Source: Glossina fuscipes (Eukaryota; Arthropoda; Insecta; Diptera; Glossinidae). Taken from it: a stretch of 64,000 nt of DNA. The notes under the pieces were generated by a model. That model saw only the letters and a program-made list of their open reading frames with translations, did not search any database and was not told where the DNA came from. The DNA is taken from contig NW_023998416.1 in NCBI RefSeq assembly GCF_014805625.2, positions 13,012,914-13,076,913 of the forward strand. The letters run 5' to 3'. The position numbers and the translations under genes were made by a program. Shown in pieces: positions 14,096 through 27,409 of the stretch (position 1 is the first letter of the stretch; every line of letters begins with the position of its first letter).

Positions 14096-14184
14096 TTGTG
14101 GAATCTGGGCGGCCAATTTGTGGGAACTGGGCGGTCAACTTGTGGAATTTGTGCGAACTTGGACGGTCAACTTGTGGAATCTAG
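14096..14184. repeat. Short minisatellite (about 21-32 bp units)
   Basis: The unit ctTGTGGAAtctGGGCGGTCAA occurs about three and a half times with variation (14096, 14117, 14139, 14171). The third unit carries an extra gcgaacttg insertion. It is unusually G-rich for this window, with G on the + strand. Confidence 0.75.
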
Positions 14185-15582
14185 AAACCCATCCATAGGA
14201 TCCCACTGTAGCAACTAAAGAATCGTTAAAATCTTCCAGTTAATAGAATGAAAACAAAACCAAAATGGTCAAGGGGCCAAATCTCAAGTTCGGTAGAGTT
14301 TCCAATGAAGCCCATCTTTCATCCTCGAAATCAAAAGAGATGTATCTGATAAAAAAAAAAGAATTTCTTTTGTTTCCCTATTTTCAACATGTGAAGCATA
14401 TACATATTAAATTTACAACATAGATTGCTGACCGGGAACACATCTTTTCTTCATCTAATCACAACCAGACCAATGATTATAAGTATGGCTCCGCCATACT
14501 GTGCAGGAAAAAAAAATTATGTTTACTTGCAGAAGAATATCGTACGTATTGTTTTTGAAACAAATTGTACAGACACATGTACACATACATTTTGAATTAG
14601 TTTCATAGTTATTCATATTTATTGAAGCAATTTTTATTCACAGATTTACCCTTTTTTATAAGCGGATATCTTAACCCATAAACGAACCCACAAACGAAAA
14701 TCTCTGCATTAAGTAGCTTAATCTAAAGGGCTGCATATTACAAATCAGTTCAGTTGGTTCGTTTTGAAATTATTCACAGCCAATGTTCTAGGTTCGAAAC
14801 TTATTTAAAAGTCTTTGAAAAGCTTTAAAACTCTTACGAACCATTCTTGTCGGCTACCGTAAGTGCTAGTTCTCTCCAGGATTTACCTTTGCAGAGATTA
14901 TTCGGATTGATTCGCAAGACTTTGCCGTGCCAGGTTTTTTCTATTTGTCCCATTTTTATAGAAAAAAGCTGGAGCAGGTTTGTGGCTGTCAATGTTGGGC
15001 AGTCGATCGTAAGATCACTATCGAGTAACTATTTTGAAATTACAATTGAGCTTAATCGATATCAGAAGCTGTAAAGCGGCCACTGATTTTACTACTGCAC
15101 CTGTACCAATGAATAAATAGTTTTGGCTATCGGACTTAGAAAGGGTGTTCAAGATTCATCAAATATCTTTTCCACTCTACACTCTCACTTCTTTTTCTTT
15201 CTTTTTGCTGTTTTGTTTTTTTTTTTTTCTTTATTCTTTAATCGTATTTATAATGCTATTTATAGTCAAACCAACAACAAGCTAAGTACAACAACTTTAT
15301 AGCATAAACATAAAAGACATCATATATTATTTTGTCGATCATAAAGCGAAAACATGTACTCTAACGCTCATACTCATAAAAGCAGAGAATAAATTGCATA
15401 TTAAATCAGGAAAAAATGCACTTCAAACTTTATGAGAAGTTTTTCCTCTTTATCTTCTCTTTTTGTTGTTATTGTCAAAAACAACAACACAACTTCAAAC
15501 GTGTTCTGTAACGAACTGCAACATAACAACAATTATTATACACTTCTATGCTTCTATGCTTCAGCTGTTTGGTGGTTGGTCG

Positions 15583-15596
15583 GATAACCGGTTATC
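15583..15596. promoter_or_regulatory. Grainyhead-type site within a 14-bp palindrome
   Basis: GATAACCGGTTATC is a perfect palindrome centred on AACCGGTT, the consensus for the Grainyhead/CP2 factor family. It is the first of three perfect copies within 4.7 kb. Binding is inferred from the motif only. Confidence 0.45.
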
Positions 15597-15828
15597 GTTT
15601 GTTTTGTTTTTATACATATTCGTAGTGTTCTAGTAAATATTATTTTTGGCGGAGTGGCTGAAAAAAGAGGTGGTGGGAATTGTATGGAATTGGTTGTAAA
15701 CAAATCGAATTTTGTTTTGTATACGAACCGCGACTTGTTGTTGCTGCTCTTCCAACTCCAAGAACGAAGTTGAAAAGTAAAACACGAGACAGCAATTTTA
15801 GTTGTTTAGCGGCCTTTGCAATTGTTGG

Positions 15829-15836
15829 TATCGATA
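15829..15836. promoter_or_regulatory. DRE-type octamer TATCGATA
   Basis: TATCGATA is the core of the DNA replication-related element bound by DREF/BEAF in flies, common at broadly active promoters and boundaries. It lies 230 bp from the palindromic Grainyhead-type site, in a stretch (about 15540-15930) that is less A/T-biased than its surroundings. This could mark a distal promoter or enhancer, but no transcript start is demonstrable. Confidence 0.3.
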
Positions 15837-16101
15837 AAGTGAAATTAAACGGAATACCGATGCAAGTGTTATGCACGATTGTGATAATATTTTTGTCAAA
15901 ATTTTACATTTTGTGCCAAAATTTTTAGCCTAAGCTTTTTAAAATGTTTTTAAATAGTCACCTTTAAGGGGCATTCGTTATCAGTGCTCAAAAATATGCC
16001 ATATTTTCCTACGTTTATTAAAAATAAAAAAAAAAAAACAAAGAAAGATCTTTTTAATAATTAATTTGCATATCAAAAACGAGGCAACGGTCTATGCGGA
16101 G

Positions 16102-16109
16102 AACCGGTT
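16102..16109. promoter_or_regulatory. Grainyhead-type site AACCGGTT
   Basis: A perfect octamer about 0.5 kb after the palindromic site, in otherwise featureless AT-rich DNA. Confidence 0.4.
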
Positions 16110-16594
16110 ACTGCTTTCCAAATATCTATTAATCATTGCGTGTTAGTGTTAAGCAGATCGCGCTAATAAAATAAGTGAAGATAGTTGTTTACAGATTAAG
16201 TGATAAATATTGAAAATATGATCACAACATTACGATAAGACATGTGCGCTTAAGAAAAGAAACTAAAAAATATATTATTGTCAGTTTCAATTATTTTGCA
16301 ATTCATTTTGAAAAAGTATGAAAATCAATATATTAACTTACAATTGCCATACCACCATCAATCAATGTACCGTAAAGTGTGCAATGTTTAATAAATTTAA
16401 GAGGTGTACAACAAGCGCAAGTAAACCAATTACCTTTTTACAGCACATTTATTACATACAAGAGTAAAAATTCTTTTGCATACAAAGGGATTTGAGACAT
16501 TCATTGTTGAATATCTCTCATGACAACTTTGACAAAGCGTTTTTAGACAGTGACAATTCCCGTCACAGTCCTACATCTATTTATATAACGACAT

Positions 16595-16765
16595 TTCAAA
16601 ATGAGACGTTGAGGTCTGTAAATTGAACACAAGAAAACAAATCGCACAGACGGACAGACAAGCTTAAATGGATTCAGTGAATGACTCTAAAAAAAAAAAA
16701 GGGGTCTCCCTGTGTACTGCAAATATCTTCACTACGTTAGTATACCTTTTTACCACAAGTGAAGC
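16595..16765 (-). repeat. Family A repeat (reverse orientation)
   Basis: Reverse-complement landmarks are gaggtctgtaaattgaacac, cagacggacagacaagctta (about 16648) and the head tagtataccttttt accacaagtg near 16738-16762. The tail is absent. Confidence 0.6.
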
Positions 16766-19329
16766 AGATTTTAAAAAGTAATCTATAACGAAATGGACTT
16801 GGTCCGGTCTCAGTGCAATGGGAAAAAGCCTACGTGAAAAAAGCATTGGGAACCCTGAGATAAGGTTTTCAGACTTGAAAACACCTCATCAAATCTGAAG
16901 GTCTTATCGTCATTTTGTTCCACATGCAATAAATTATTCACGTCACTAAAATATGAGGATACCGCAGGTATCAATAAACAAGAAACTCATTTTCATTTCG
17001 CTAATGCGCTCTATTGCGAATGAAAAAGCGAGACAGAACAAAAAATTGGTGTATTAAATGGTAATTTCTATATCTAAAACTCATTTATATGATCCACTTA
17101 TTTAAAGTTCATTTCATGCATTAAATAAATGTATTGCGTAGGAGAAGGAAAACATTAGTTTGGATAGGAATCCAAGAATTGAAGCAATTCGTTGTAGTTA
17201 GGTGAACAGCCTAAAACGCTGATCCACTAGATTTCCCTTCAATCATAGAGAATGCAGCAACACATTGGCAAGGCTTGTCAGTTTCTATCTCTTTATTTTA
17301 ACCTCACCTGGTGATGTAAATGACTGCAAGACTTAGGCCTAATATGATTATGCTAAGAGATGATTTAACAAACCACCTGCCCATTAATAATCATAATAAA
17401 AATTTGTCAAAGTTCGCTAGGGAAAAGCCAGGAACGATGTGGTCCAAGGTCGCCTTTATTTATCATCGAAAATAATTTCAAGAAACGGTCCTGTTTTGTT
17501 TGAACGTTTGCACCCTTTCGATTAGTGAACATCTAAAGTTTCTGGCCTCCTCGGCAGTTCATTTCCTGCATTCGGTCTTCGGATGCATTGAGTGTTTTCT
17601 CGCTCGAAACCAAAATTTTTCAAGCATGTAAATCATTCTACTAATGCCTGGGTTAGTTAGATGAAACATATTCATCAAGTCCAGTTTCTTTTAATACTTG
17701 ATAGGTTTCAATCGCAAGCTCGAAATAATGTTTGTGTCATTGTTCCAGGAATGGGGTGCTAATGGCGAATGTCAAAACTCGCTTCTATGCCAAGGAAGAG
17801 GAAACTTGAGAAGCAATTAACATCGGATTTTTGAGCGATATCGCCGAGACGTCACAAGTTACAAACCTTTTTCTGCTTTTGGTTTTCGTGATTAAAAGTC
17901 TCATAACAAAATTGATATTGGAGCCTTTTACTATGACTACTTTGCCTTTGAAGAACCAATTCGATGCAATGTCGTAAAAAATATGACAAGAAAGCGTACT
18001 GTGTTCTCTTACGACTCTCTTGTCAGTCGCAATGGCAGAAAATGACTCTAAACGTAAAGCTGACAAATAATTTTAAAGAATAAAATCGCATTTAATGCTA
18101 AACTGTTATCCTGTTAATTACATATGAAAGGACGCAAAGGAATATTTACTTTTATAACCTCATGCAGAGACACTTCCTTCAACGAAACTCTATTAAAATA
18201 TTTATAAGTTTGTGCTATCAAAACTTTTGTTTTAAAATAAACAATATATTCGCAAATTTAAAGGCTACCTCTTCACTTTGCAGCTATCAAAGCTCACTAC
18301 TGATATCGCCGGTTTTGTTTTATGCATGAATTTGCAAATTATTTCTATGTGATAAAACATGTTCATCGTTGATTATTATCACACTGCATTAACTTTTCAT
18401 ATAAATTACCCGTATCTCCGCTATTCGTAGCGAACATAGACAAAGCCATCAAGGAATACACTTTTATTCACCTTGTGACGAATCTTGAATGCCCAACATT
18501 GCAAAATGCGTTGTCATGCGTGTCGATAGGAAGATTGATTGCAGTAATTACTTTCACTTTATTGTTACCGTTACTAGCTGTGAATTACTTGCGTAAATTT
18601 TTAGTTAATTGGTCAATATTTCTTTAGATTTGCTAATAAGCAAACGATTCCCTCCAGTTGCGAACGTGATCAACGATATGTAGATTATCTACTTAGGCAC
18701 AAAAAAATTCGCTGATTGAAAAGCTATATGCACGTAAATGTAGTATTATTTGAATTTTACAAACGATATGATGAATGATAAAATTGGTATGCTGCCGTGT
18801 GTGTAGGTAATGGTCATAAAAACATAGATTGCGTTTTTCTATGCGCAAAATATATCGTCTCTGTAGTAGTTGTGTTTTTGCGTTAGCATCATGTTTGGCG
18901 ACAAAACATACAAAAACACTTGCAGATATTTTACGCTTGTCAGAGCCGGTTGGGATGCGATACTAAACCCAAGTGTTATATGGGCTTGCGGACAAATAAC
19001 CGTTAAGATAAAATTTAATTTACGATCGCATATAATAAGCAAACGTTTTTAGGGGATACGATTAGGCAGCATTAACTCGACATGAAAGTACCCTTTTCAA
19101 CACTTATTTACCTGATTTAATATTCTATTTTTATCCGCTAATAAATGCGAAATTTATGCCAACGAAGTGTTGACATTATTTGACCCTTCGACTCACCGAA
19201 GTGGCAATTGTGTCTCCTTTTCGGCATTTATTTACTTTTGTTAACAACTTGACAGAAAAAGCCTTCCCCTCTAAGATGAACGTAGATCGAAATTTGTCAA
19301 AAGATACGCTTCCCCAGTACTTAAGGCAT

Positions 19330-19915
19330 CATTCAATAAGGTAATAGGATAAAGTATAGAATGTCGCCATCACTGACAAGCCCATACATTTTTTAGATAA
19401 TACTAAACTTGATTGCTAGTCTGATGAATTCAATAAGTGACGTATTATAAGGGATATTGAAAATTTAATCCATGTAATACCTAATAATATCGTAGGATGA
19501 TATATAAATGTTGCCACGTTTGACAAACCCATACCTTGTTCAGATAGTATCCACCTTGTTTCCTCGTTCTATGAACTTACTGAGTGATGTGTTATAATGG
19601 ATATTGGAAATTTAATGTACGTAATATTCAATAATTTCGTAGGAAGGTCACCACCCCAGGCCAAACTCTGTAGATTTTTTAGAAAGTGCCAACCTTGGTT
19701 GCTCGTCCCATGAACTTACTGAGTGATGTTTTACAATGGATGTAGAAAATTGAATGTTGTACGCGTCACTTCATAAATTCCTCGGATGACACGTAAATGC
19801 CGCCACTATCGACGAGCCCATATGGCTTGTAGATAGGGCACGCTCTGCTTGGTTGCTTTTCCTATGAATTTACTGACTGATATGTTAAAATATATATTGA
19901 ACATTTAATGTAGTG
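19330..19915. repeat. Four-copy diverged tandem array, unit about 139-154 bp
   Basis: Four head-to-tail units share the same order of landmarks: a CCGCCACTatcgacgAGCCCATA-type block (19373, 19522, 19659, 19811), a TTGcTCGTcccATGAA block, a TTACTGAGTGATGTgTTATAATGGATATTG-type block (19437, 19584, 19723, 19877) and aaTTTAATGta. Spacings between equivalent positions are about 147, 139 and 154 bp. The units have drifted by many substitutions and small indels. There is no shared open reading frame. Confidence 0.75.
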
Positions 19916-20206
19916 TGTCCTGTTCGCTGTCGAAGACCGAACGTAGACTGAAATAAGCCATCTCTCGCACAACGATGTAATTGAAAACTTGTTCCATAAA
20001 ATTTTATTTTTACTTACTGTACATATATAAAAAGGTAGAAAACTTAATTTTAATGAAACGAGACGGAAAAATTTAACCCTCTTTAAATAATCGTCTTTGT
20101 GTCATTATAAAAATAGCAATTATTAACATTACCATCATTTTACAGTGCTTTAATCTTTATGCTCCCAGCTAATTTATAGATAATTTTCATAGTGCGTAAA
20201 GCCGGT

Positions 20207-20214
20207 AACCGGTT
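20207..20214. promoter_or_regulatory. Grainyhead-type site AACCGGTT
   Basis: A perfect octamer inside gccggtaaccggttttt, where a second overlapping half-site (CCGGT) precedes it. It lies about 300 bp after the tandem array. Confidence 0.4.
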
Positions 20215-22495
20215 TTTATACAATGGCGCGTGTCTTTAATTAATCATTACTTACACCCCATTGGGATTATGCGGAAAACGAACTCATCTTCTTTGCTTTT
20301 CTCCTTGCGTTGTTGTCCATGGTGGCTACGTATGAGAGAACTAGTTTTTTTCGATTTCTCTTCATTTTTTTTTTTTTTTTTAAATGAAATATTTATCATG
20401 TTCTCTTTTAACTTTAGATGTCTTACGTGCCTTTTAGTAACTTGTTTGAAGTATTTATCCAAAAAAGGGATTAATTTTCTGTTAAAGCTAATGTTAAAGG
20501 CAACGTGAAGCGATGTGTAGTTAATAGCGGGAAAGAGTTGCGGTTTCAAATGAAACAGAAGAATTCAGAGCAGTATAATAAAAGGTCTTAAAGTTTTCTA
20601 GTTGATGCGTTACAAAGATGCACGCATGATAAAGAATTTGGAATATGGATACAACATACCAGCCACCACCATGTATGCTATCTCGACAATCGTGTAAATA
20701 ATCATTTCTTTAGAAAAATAAATAAAGATCAACGATAGCTATTGGTTCGTTGCGTTAAACGTAATGACATGAATAAATTGTAATTAACTTAGAAAAAGGC
20801 TTACATTCACTCTTCAATCTGAACCTCTCGTGCCCCTACTCTTTAACATCTTAACAGGAATGATTATAACTTAAGTCTTTATTCGTCAAACAGATATATA
20901 TTTTATATTAAAATCCTAAACTTTTGACACGTTGACGTGTGTTTGCCTTTTGCCTAAAACTTTCACCCTCAGATTTGTCTAAAATTTCAAAAGAAGAGAA
21001 AGAATGTTTTGTTTTTTTTTGCCCTTTTGATATTAGTTTTCAATACTCTGCTTGCACGCAATATTTAGTAATTTGATCAATGCCTGTTCGACAGACATTG
21101 ACAAACTGTCAAAATAATAAATAATCAAACAGGCTTCGTTCTTATTGTAATCCATTTGTGTTTCAAATTCTTTAGACAGGAAGAGAGCTGGGAAAATTTA
21201 TTTCTATTCATAAAATTTCTTTATCATATTTTCTATGCGTATATATTACAAGCGTAAACAGCTGCTCGTCCTAGGGATGTTATTTTTTATTTACATTTTG
21301 TTTAAATTTTGACAATTTCATCGTTTTCCTATAATTAAAGAGTAATAATGTCAAAATATGACATGCGTTCCCTCGATTGAATTTAAAAGCATTTAGTTTT
21401 ATTTCTCGTTGCTTTCTTTCCTTTTTTTTTTGTGCCTTTGTTCTTTCTCTTTGCGTAACATTATATTAGGATTGATGACTAATAATTATATGATAATGGT
21501 TATTATTGAGTGTGCGAATTAACGCCCGCCGATTTTTTAGTAAAATTGAACGAATATTACAAAAGAATGTTGCTTTGTTGAATGTGTTGCCCAACAATAC
21601 CCACTACTTCTTTCATCTTTTATGCAAAACAGGAACTAGATGCGAAACGGACAACTGGCATTTGGATTCTATTCACAACAGAGCCCATATTTACGTATCA
21701 CTATGAGAATTCGAAGCACGTTTCGAAAGAAACTATAAATCATCTAAAGAAAGTCATACTAATAGGGAGGAGTGATAGCTACTGATAACGGTGGGCAGGT
21801 TGGGGCTGCAAACATTCTCTGAGCGAGTTTTCAAGCCCTTGTGATCAGTTATTGCTGACAGACAGCACTTCTGCGTGAGGATTACATTTGGTTGCCACAA
21901 TCCAATCCAATGACCTCATTGTATGAAAAAGGCATCGAAATATTGAAACAACTGGTAATTGGTATCTTGAAGAAGACTATACGAGTTCTCCACGAAATTA
22001 TTGATCATACCTTCTCATATTTCAACTTCCCATCTTTTACGTCTCTTTCCGCCTTTGAGTAAACACACACACAACACATATCATACAACAAGAGTAAAAT
22101 AATAATTTTATTAATTCTCTGTTTATCATGTTGAAAATATGCTGAAACTTTAAAACAAGCCTACGTTTTTGTTTCCTTTTCTTTTTTTTTTTTTTCTTTT
22201 TTTGCAATGCACGCCTATCCCTTTTCATACCGTAAATGGGGTCGTCGTAAAATCGTAAATAATCATAAATAAAATCAAAAGTAGAAACTTTTCAAAAAAA
22301 AAAAAAAACCGTGTTAATCAAAAACGCGTATTTGTATTATTTTAACCATTTAGTGAATACAAAATAAGAGTAACGTCTTCATTTCTCTCTTCTCCTTTAT
22401 GAAAATAAAAGTGACATTATGAAAAATAATAGTTGAAGTAATTTATGAAACAACAAATGTAATGCAGAACAAATCAATTTTATTGAAATAAAAAA

Positions 22496-22830
22496 CTACT
22501 TTCTACTACCACTTATGGTATAAGGCATGTTAGGCTGGCGCAGATGTATGCAAAACCGACAAGGATTGCAGATAGACCCATCTCTTTTTATAACCCATCG
22601 ACTCATAACCACTTTCGCAATCGCGTTCTGAATCGATCTAAGTCCGTCTATCTGTCTATCCATCTTGTTTGCTTTTGTTCAATCGACAGATCGCAATTTT
22701 CGAGATATTTTGCTGAAATTTGATGCACTGACGTGTTCTGGCCCTAAGCACGAACGTTAGTAGTGAAAGTAGTTCGGATGGTAACAGTTTTTTGCCTTAT
22801 TTTGTGAAAGTCACAGTAAAAGTCATTTAA
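22496..22830 (+). repeat. Family A repeat
   Basis: Nearly complete: head ctaccacttatggtataagg (22505), gcagatagacccatct, gaatcgatctaagtccgtct (22632), a tttgttcaatcgacagatcg block, and the tail gccctaagcacgaacgttag...agttcggatgg ending near 22783. Confidence 0.7.
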
Positions 22831-23984
22831 TGATCGACTGTGATTCACTACAATGTTCTTATTTGTTATTACTAATAACATGTTTAGGAAAAATTTGAAA
22901 TCTTTTATGTAACCTTGTCTTTGTTGAGATCTCCAAATAACAAACAGATAGACATATAGTTATAAGTTGATTCAAAATTTCATACTAAGTAAAAGTACAT
23001 GCTTTTTCAAAATTGCGAAACGAATGCACCTCCGATGGATGAAGAAGATTGATGTATGAGTTTACTATTCTAGGACAGTGGCGTGTCCGAAAAACGTAAA
23101 CGACAGCAAAAAGTACGTAGTAGTTATAGTAATCTTTAGTGTCTTGCAATGTTGTCCGGTTGTTAAATTGTTTGTTTTCTTTTGTTGTTAGTTGTTGTCT
23201 TTTGCTAGGCTATATGACGTGCTCATGTCAAGCGTCAAGTTGACGCCTGTAATTGCTGTTACACATTTTATTTGCACTCGTTCAGACACTCTCACACCAA
23301 GATTATTGCTCTGTGCATTCCATCAAGTCATATCCATACTGGCCGCAGCCATGCAATACAAACAAGCCTCGTATTGTATTATCTTTATCTTGAGCGCAAC
23401 AGCTTGGCTGCAAACCTACAGTATTGCATACGCAATTTGCTGTTTATTTTTATTTATTTCTATTTTTTCTTTTTTCTGCTTTTTCTTAAATTATTTTATA
23501 TTGTTGTTGTTTTTTCTTATTCGATACTTCTTTTACTCTTTGTTTCTTGCATTGATTTGCAATTCATTACTATGCAGCCAAGTATCAAAAACAGATAAAT
23601 TGTCTTCTCCTCGTGTGATTGTTAAGTGTTTGTTGTTGTTTTTGTTATTAATTTAACGTTTTATCGTTTACTTTGGATTTTATAGGGAATTTTTCTTTAC
23701 TTATGCTTGCATTTTTTATTAGACGTGAAGCCTATAACAACATAAATTTGTCACAATTTATGGTGAGATATAAATACTTTCCGAAGAGGGGATTGAGAAA
23801 ATTTGCATGTAAAAATAATTTAAATGAGTTTTGTACACTCAACAATCGTTAAATATTTACAATAAATTATGATAGAACTTATTGATAGAACAGGGAAATG
23901 TACTACATGGGGGATCTAACTAAATTTTAATGAGTATATTTTGTAAGATTTACTAAGAACCCACGACTGTATTGTACACCGAAT

Positions 23985-24185
23985 CAAGCTCAAGTTCTGC
24001 CGCGCCCGGCATACTCACCAGACATAGTCCCATGTGCAAATCGATGCAGCATAACTTCGCTGATACGCGATTCCGAAATACTGAAGAAGTTCGCAAATGG
24101 GTCGATGATTCGATCGCTGGCATACCAATAGCGTTCTTTCGACACGGTATCCCCATGCCAGAAAGATGGGAAAAATAAAAAAACG
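23985..24185 (+). pseudogene. mariner transposase relic (C-terminal part)
   Basis: The frame reads YSPDIVP at 24012-24032, which includes the last catalytic Asp of the D,D34D triad. After a frameshift it continues with SMQHNFADTRFRNTEEVRKW, an Asp/Ile-rich helix, FFRHGIPMPERWEK and a stop near 24178. This closely follows the mariner C-terminus (LFRSMxxxLA...FFxRGIxxLPERWEK). The N-terminal two thirds are absent nearby. The minus-strand frames here are shadows. Confidence 0.8.
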
Positions 24186-24862
24186 TGATTGAAAATATTT
24201 TGATTGATACAATAAATGTACCAATTTTCCTCAATAAATGCCTTAGTCAAAACCAATGTGCACGGTGTTGTATCGAAATCATGATTTACATCCACCGGGT
24301 TAAACGAGGGATACCTGTATATAAATGAGAAAGACAAAGTTTTCTTTTCGTTTTACTTTTTTTTTTTTCTCTCTTCAGTTCAAATAAGTCGGATATTACC
24401 TTCCTGGCACCACAGTAGCTATTAACCTTAATATATGCACTTCACTGTCGGCGCTTTAATCATTTCGAAGATTATTTTATCTACTGGAAAAGCACGTTTA
24501 TCACGAATATGATCCACATTATGCGCAATTTCCTTTTAATTCAAGTGCGATTTTCCTGTTTTTACGGGTATCCTTAGGCTTTTAATGGAAAACTCTAACA
24601 GCAGGCACAACAACAACATTTTGCCCCCAATCCTTGCACATAGTTTGAAAATGACTTTGAAATAATTTTTATTAAGTTATAGAATATTTTTTTTTCATTT
24701 GCCTATCTTCGATATCTTTTTTTTTTTTTATGTGCTTTCACAATTATGTAGAGGATTAAAGTTTGGTCACGTACAGGTTTACGTTAAAAGCCCTCAATGA
24801 AAAATAATTTGATATTTATTGAAAGAAGGGAAAATATAAATATGTATTCGTAAGATGAAATT

Positions 24863-24886
24863 AAAAAAAAAAAAAAAAAAAAAAAA
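24863..24886. repeat. Long A tract (24 A)
   Basis: The longest homopolymer seen in the window. It could be a retroposon tail or a replication-slippage tract. No source element is recognisable just upstream. Confidence 0.85.
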
Positions 24887-27409
24887 CCTTAACTTTGTTT
24901 TGCTTACTTGGCGGTTATACTTAATTGGAAATGCTGAAAATACGTCAATAAAACACATATGTTAGCTGATAAGAAACTCCTAAACTTGCTTTTATTTTTA
25001 ATATTTCTGCTTCAACTTGTATTAGTGCGTTTGTTGCTGTTGTGTTTATTTCTTAATTTTTGGACTCAGGAAACGGATACTTTTTATTTATTGCTTTTCA
25101 TTAAGTGAGACCAACGTGTCACAGGTGCTGTTAACATGTGCGGCAGTGCTAACTTCGAGTGGAGCTTAAATAACGGTTAAGCCTTTTTTTTTTGCTCCAA
25201 GTATGAATAATCGCATAATTTATAATGAGTGCACGTGAGTAGTTGCCTTCAGTTTGCGCAGTTACGATATTTTATGTACTGCCGTACTATCAACGAAGGC
25301 TTAGTGACTTAAAATTCCACTGTTGCTTCAATTCAATAATTTACAATGAAATCAATTTAAGATTCAAGCATATGATGGCCAACAAATCTTAACATTTTTA
25401 TAATCATAACTATGCGATGATAATTTGCTGCTGAACGTTATGGCATCGAATATTTGAAAAATTTGAAGATCAATGCAAATCAATTCCGTCTCTCGTACTT
25501 GCCTAGTAATATCTTACCTTTGAGATCGGCATATAATTATCATAATACTACGTTATTAAGAAAATGTTGAGAATGTTAACAGAGATCTCTTCGGCTGTCT
25601 AATGCTTATTCGCAATACTACAAATTCCACTTTTCCAATTTATTTATTTATTTGTTTACGTGTGCTGAAATCAAGCTCGCAGAGGGCAACAGCCAAATTC
25701 CAAAAACAGGAGCAACATAACTTGAACTAAAAAACTAGCAGTATAGTTGAACAACGCTGAGCATTAAATAGCCTACACGACTTTGCTTAATACAATTCTT
25801 CATTTTAGTTGAATGCATTTATATGCATATGATTCTCCATATAAATGCAAACTTTTTATGGGAATTCTTATAGGAGAAGACTACCGAAATTAAACTAACG
25901 TGACCCAAACTTAACACTTAACTTATTTTCTCGTCGAAGACCTTTTTATTTTTTCTTCCTGGCTTTTTGTGGCCATATAAGGGCTCACTTTTTAAGAGAT
26001 GCTTCATGTGGGAGGAGGAGGAGGGCGGTTGAAATCCAACAAATAAACCTAGGAGAAGTTTCGAATACTTCATTTTTTTTTTTTTTTTGTATCAAATTTC
26101 GACACATGTTCACCATAAACCATTACCTTTTAGTGTTTCAAAGTCATCCAATCAAAATTTTTCATATAATTACAGTCTGCTGTTATATCAATACTCGCCG
26201 ATTTATATATAGAAATTTTAAAAATCATAAATTTATGTATATAATAGACTTGTATGGGGAGTGGTCGCAAGTCGCAAGGCACTGTTCCGTATGTGTGTAT
26301 GTGTCGTGACATCTTCTATAACAAAATTTGTACTGGAGCGTTTTATTGTGACTACATTTTAAGAACAAGACTGACAACACAACATCTTGTCTTATCTTAT
26401 GACTATTGGCCGATCATAATATTACACTACTGGCTGCTAATCATAAATTTTTCTACTCTTTGTTAGCCTACATTTTGCTTAGTGAATACGTATATCCATA
26501 AACCATAGATACAAAGGAGATTTTTGTAACCTACTTCCTAAAGGAGTTGAATACCTTGTAATTACATTTACGTCGGTTGAGTTTTATGAGAGGAAGGGTC
26601 TGAGGGAAAGACGGTGGAACACATTGAAGATTGTCTTATTGAACAAAGCAAAGACGGCTTTTCTATCATAAATCGAGGCTCTGCAATCCTACCATCTTCA
26701 AAATAATTTCTCTTTTCGACCATTGCGTAAGAAGACTGCATTTAGCTTAGCTAAAAAGCGCACGATATCTCTTTGCCTAAACACTAGGTTTATTCTTCTG
26801 ATGTAAGTTGCGGAAAGTGTTCTGATGGCCTTAAAGAGTTGTTAACGACAAGATGCATTAGACGTTAAGTATCTATGCAAGAATATGTAGGAGTAAAGTG
26901 AAAGAAATAGTGTCCAATTATGTGCTTGATATCATTTTATATTCTTTTTTTAAACTATTTTATGTACATTGAATTGCAATAAAAGCACTTAAAATTGCAT
27001 ATATTGTTAACTAAAACCTCTTATTAAATTTATGTATTGAATATTGTTCGTAGCATTGCTATCGTGAACTTTAGCAGTTTTATTAGTCACTTAATTTAAA
27101 TATTTATCTAACGTATTCGTGAACACAATACGTTTCTTTTTATGTTTTTGTTTTTCTCAATGTTTTTCCATCCATTTTGCTTTATGTAATTTTTTTAAGC
27201 TTACTCACTTAAGGTTTACGGAGAGTGAAAAGCAATATACAATCGAACCGAAGGCTATATTTTATTATCACCCATTATAGATTTATCGCTGCGAAAAAAA
27301 TGAAAACAGATAAAACTGAAATAAGCTGTAAACTGAACAAAGAAAATTCATTGAAGGCTTAATTCGCAAAAGGAAAGAAGTAAGAAATTATATGTCAGTG
27401 TAGCCGATC

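Noticed and set aside
14780..14810. tRNA B-box-like ggttcgaaac
   Set aside because: No A box or cloverleaf can be drawn around it.
17785..18066. A 93-residue minus-strand frame
   Set aside because: Balanced composition suggested a transposase fragment, but no catalytic or family motif could be matched.
19330..19915. CRISPR-like regular array
   Set aside because: Units are long, diverged and contiguous without constant repeats and unique spacers, and the genome is eukaryotic.
21500..22010. Possible transposase fragment containing YEKGIEILKQL
   Set aside because: Only a loose resemblance to the mariner GI-K-L segment, with nothing supporting it upstream.
23192..23656. A 154-residue frame with membrane-like stretches
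   Set aside because: The hydrophobic runs come from T-rich low-complexity DNA; a second overlapping frame is open in the same way. No conserved feature.
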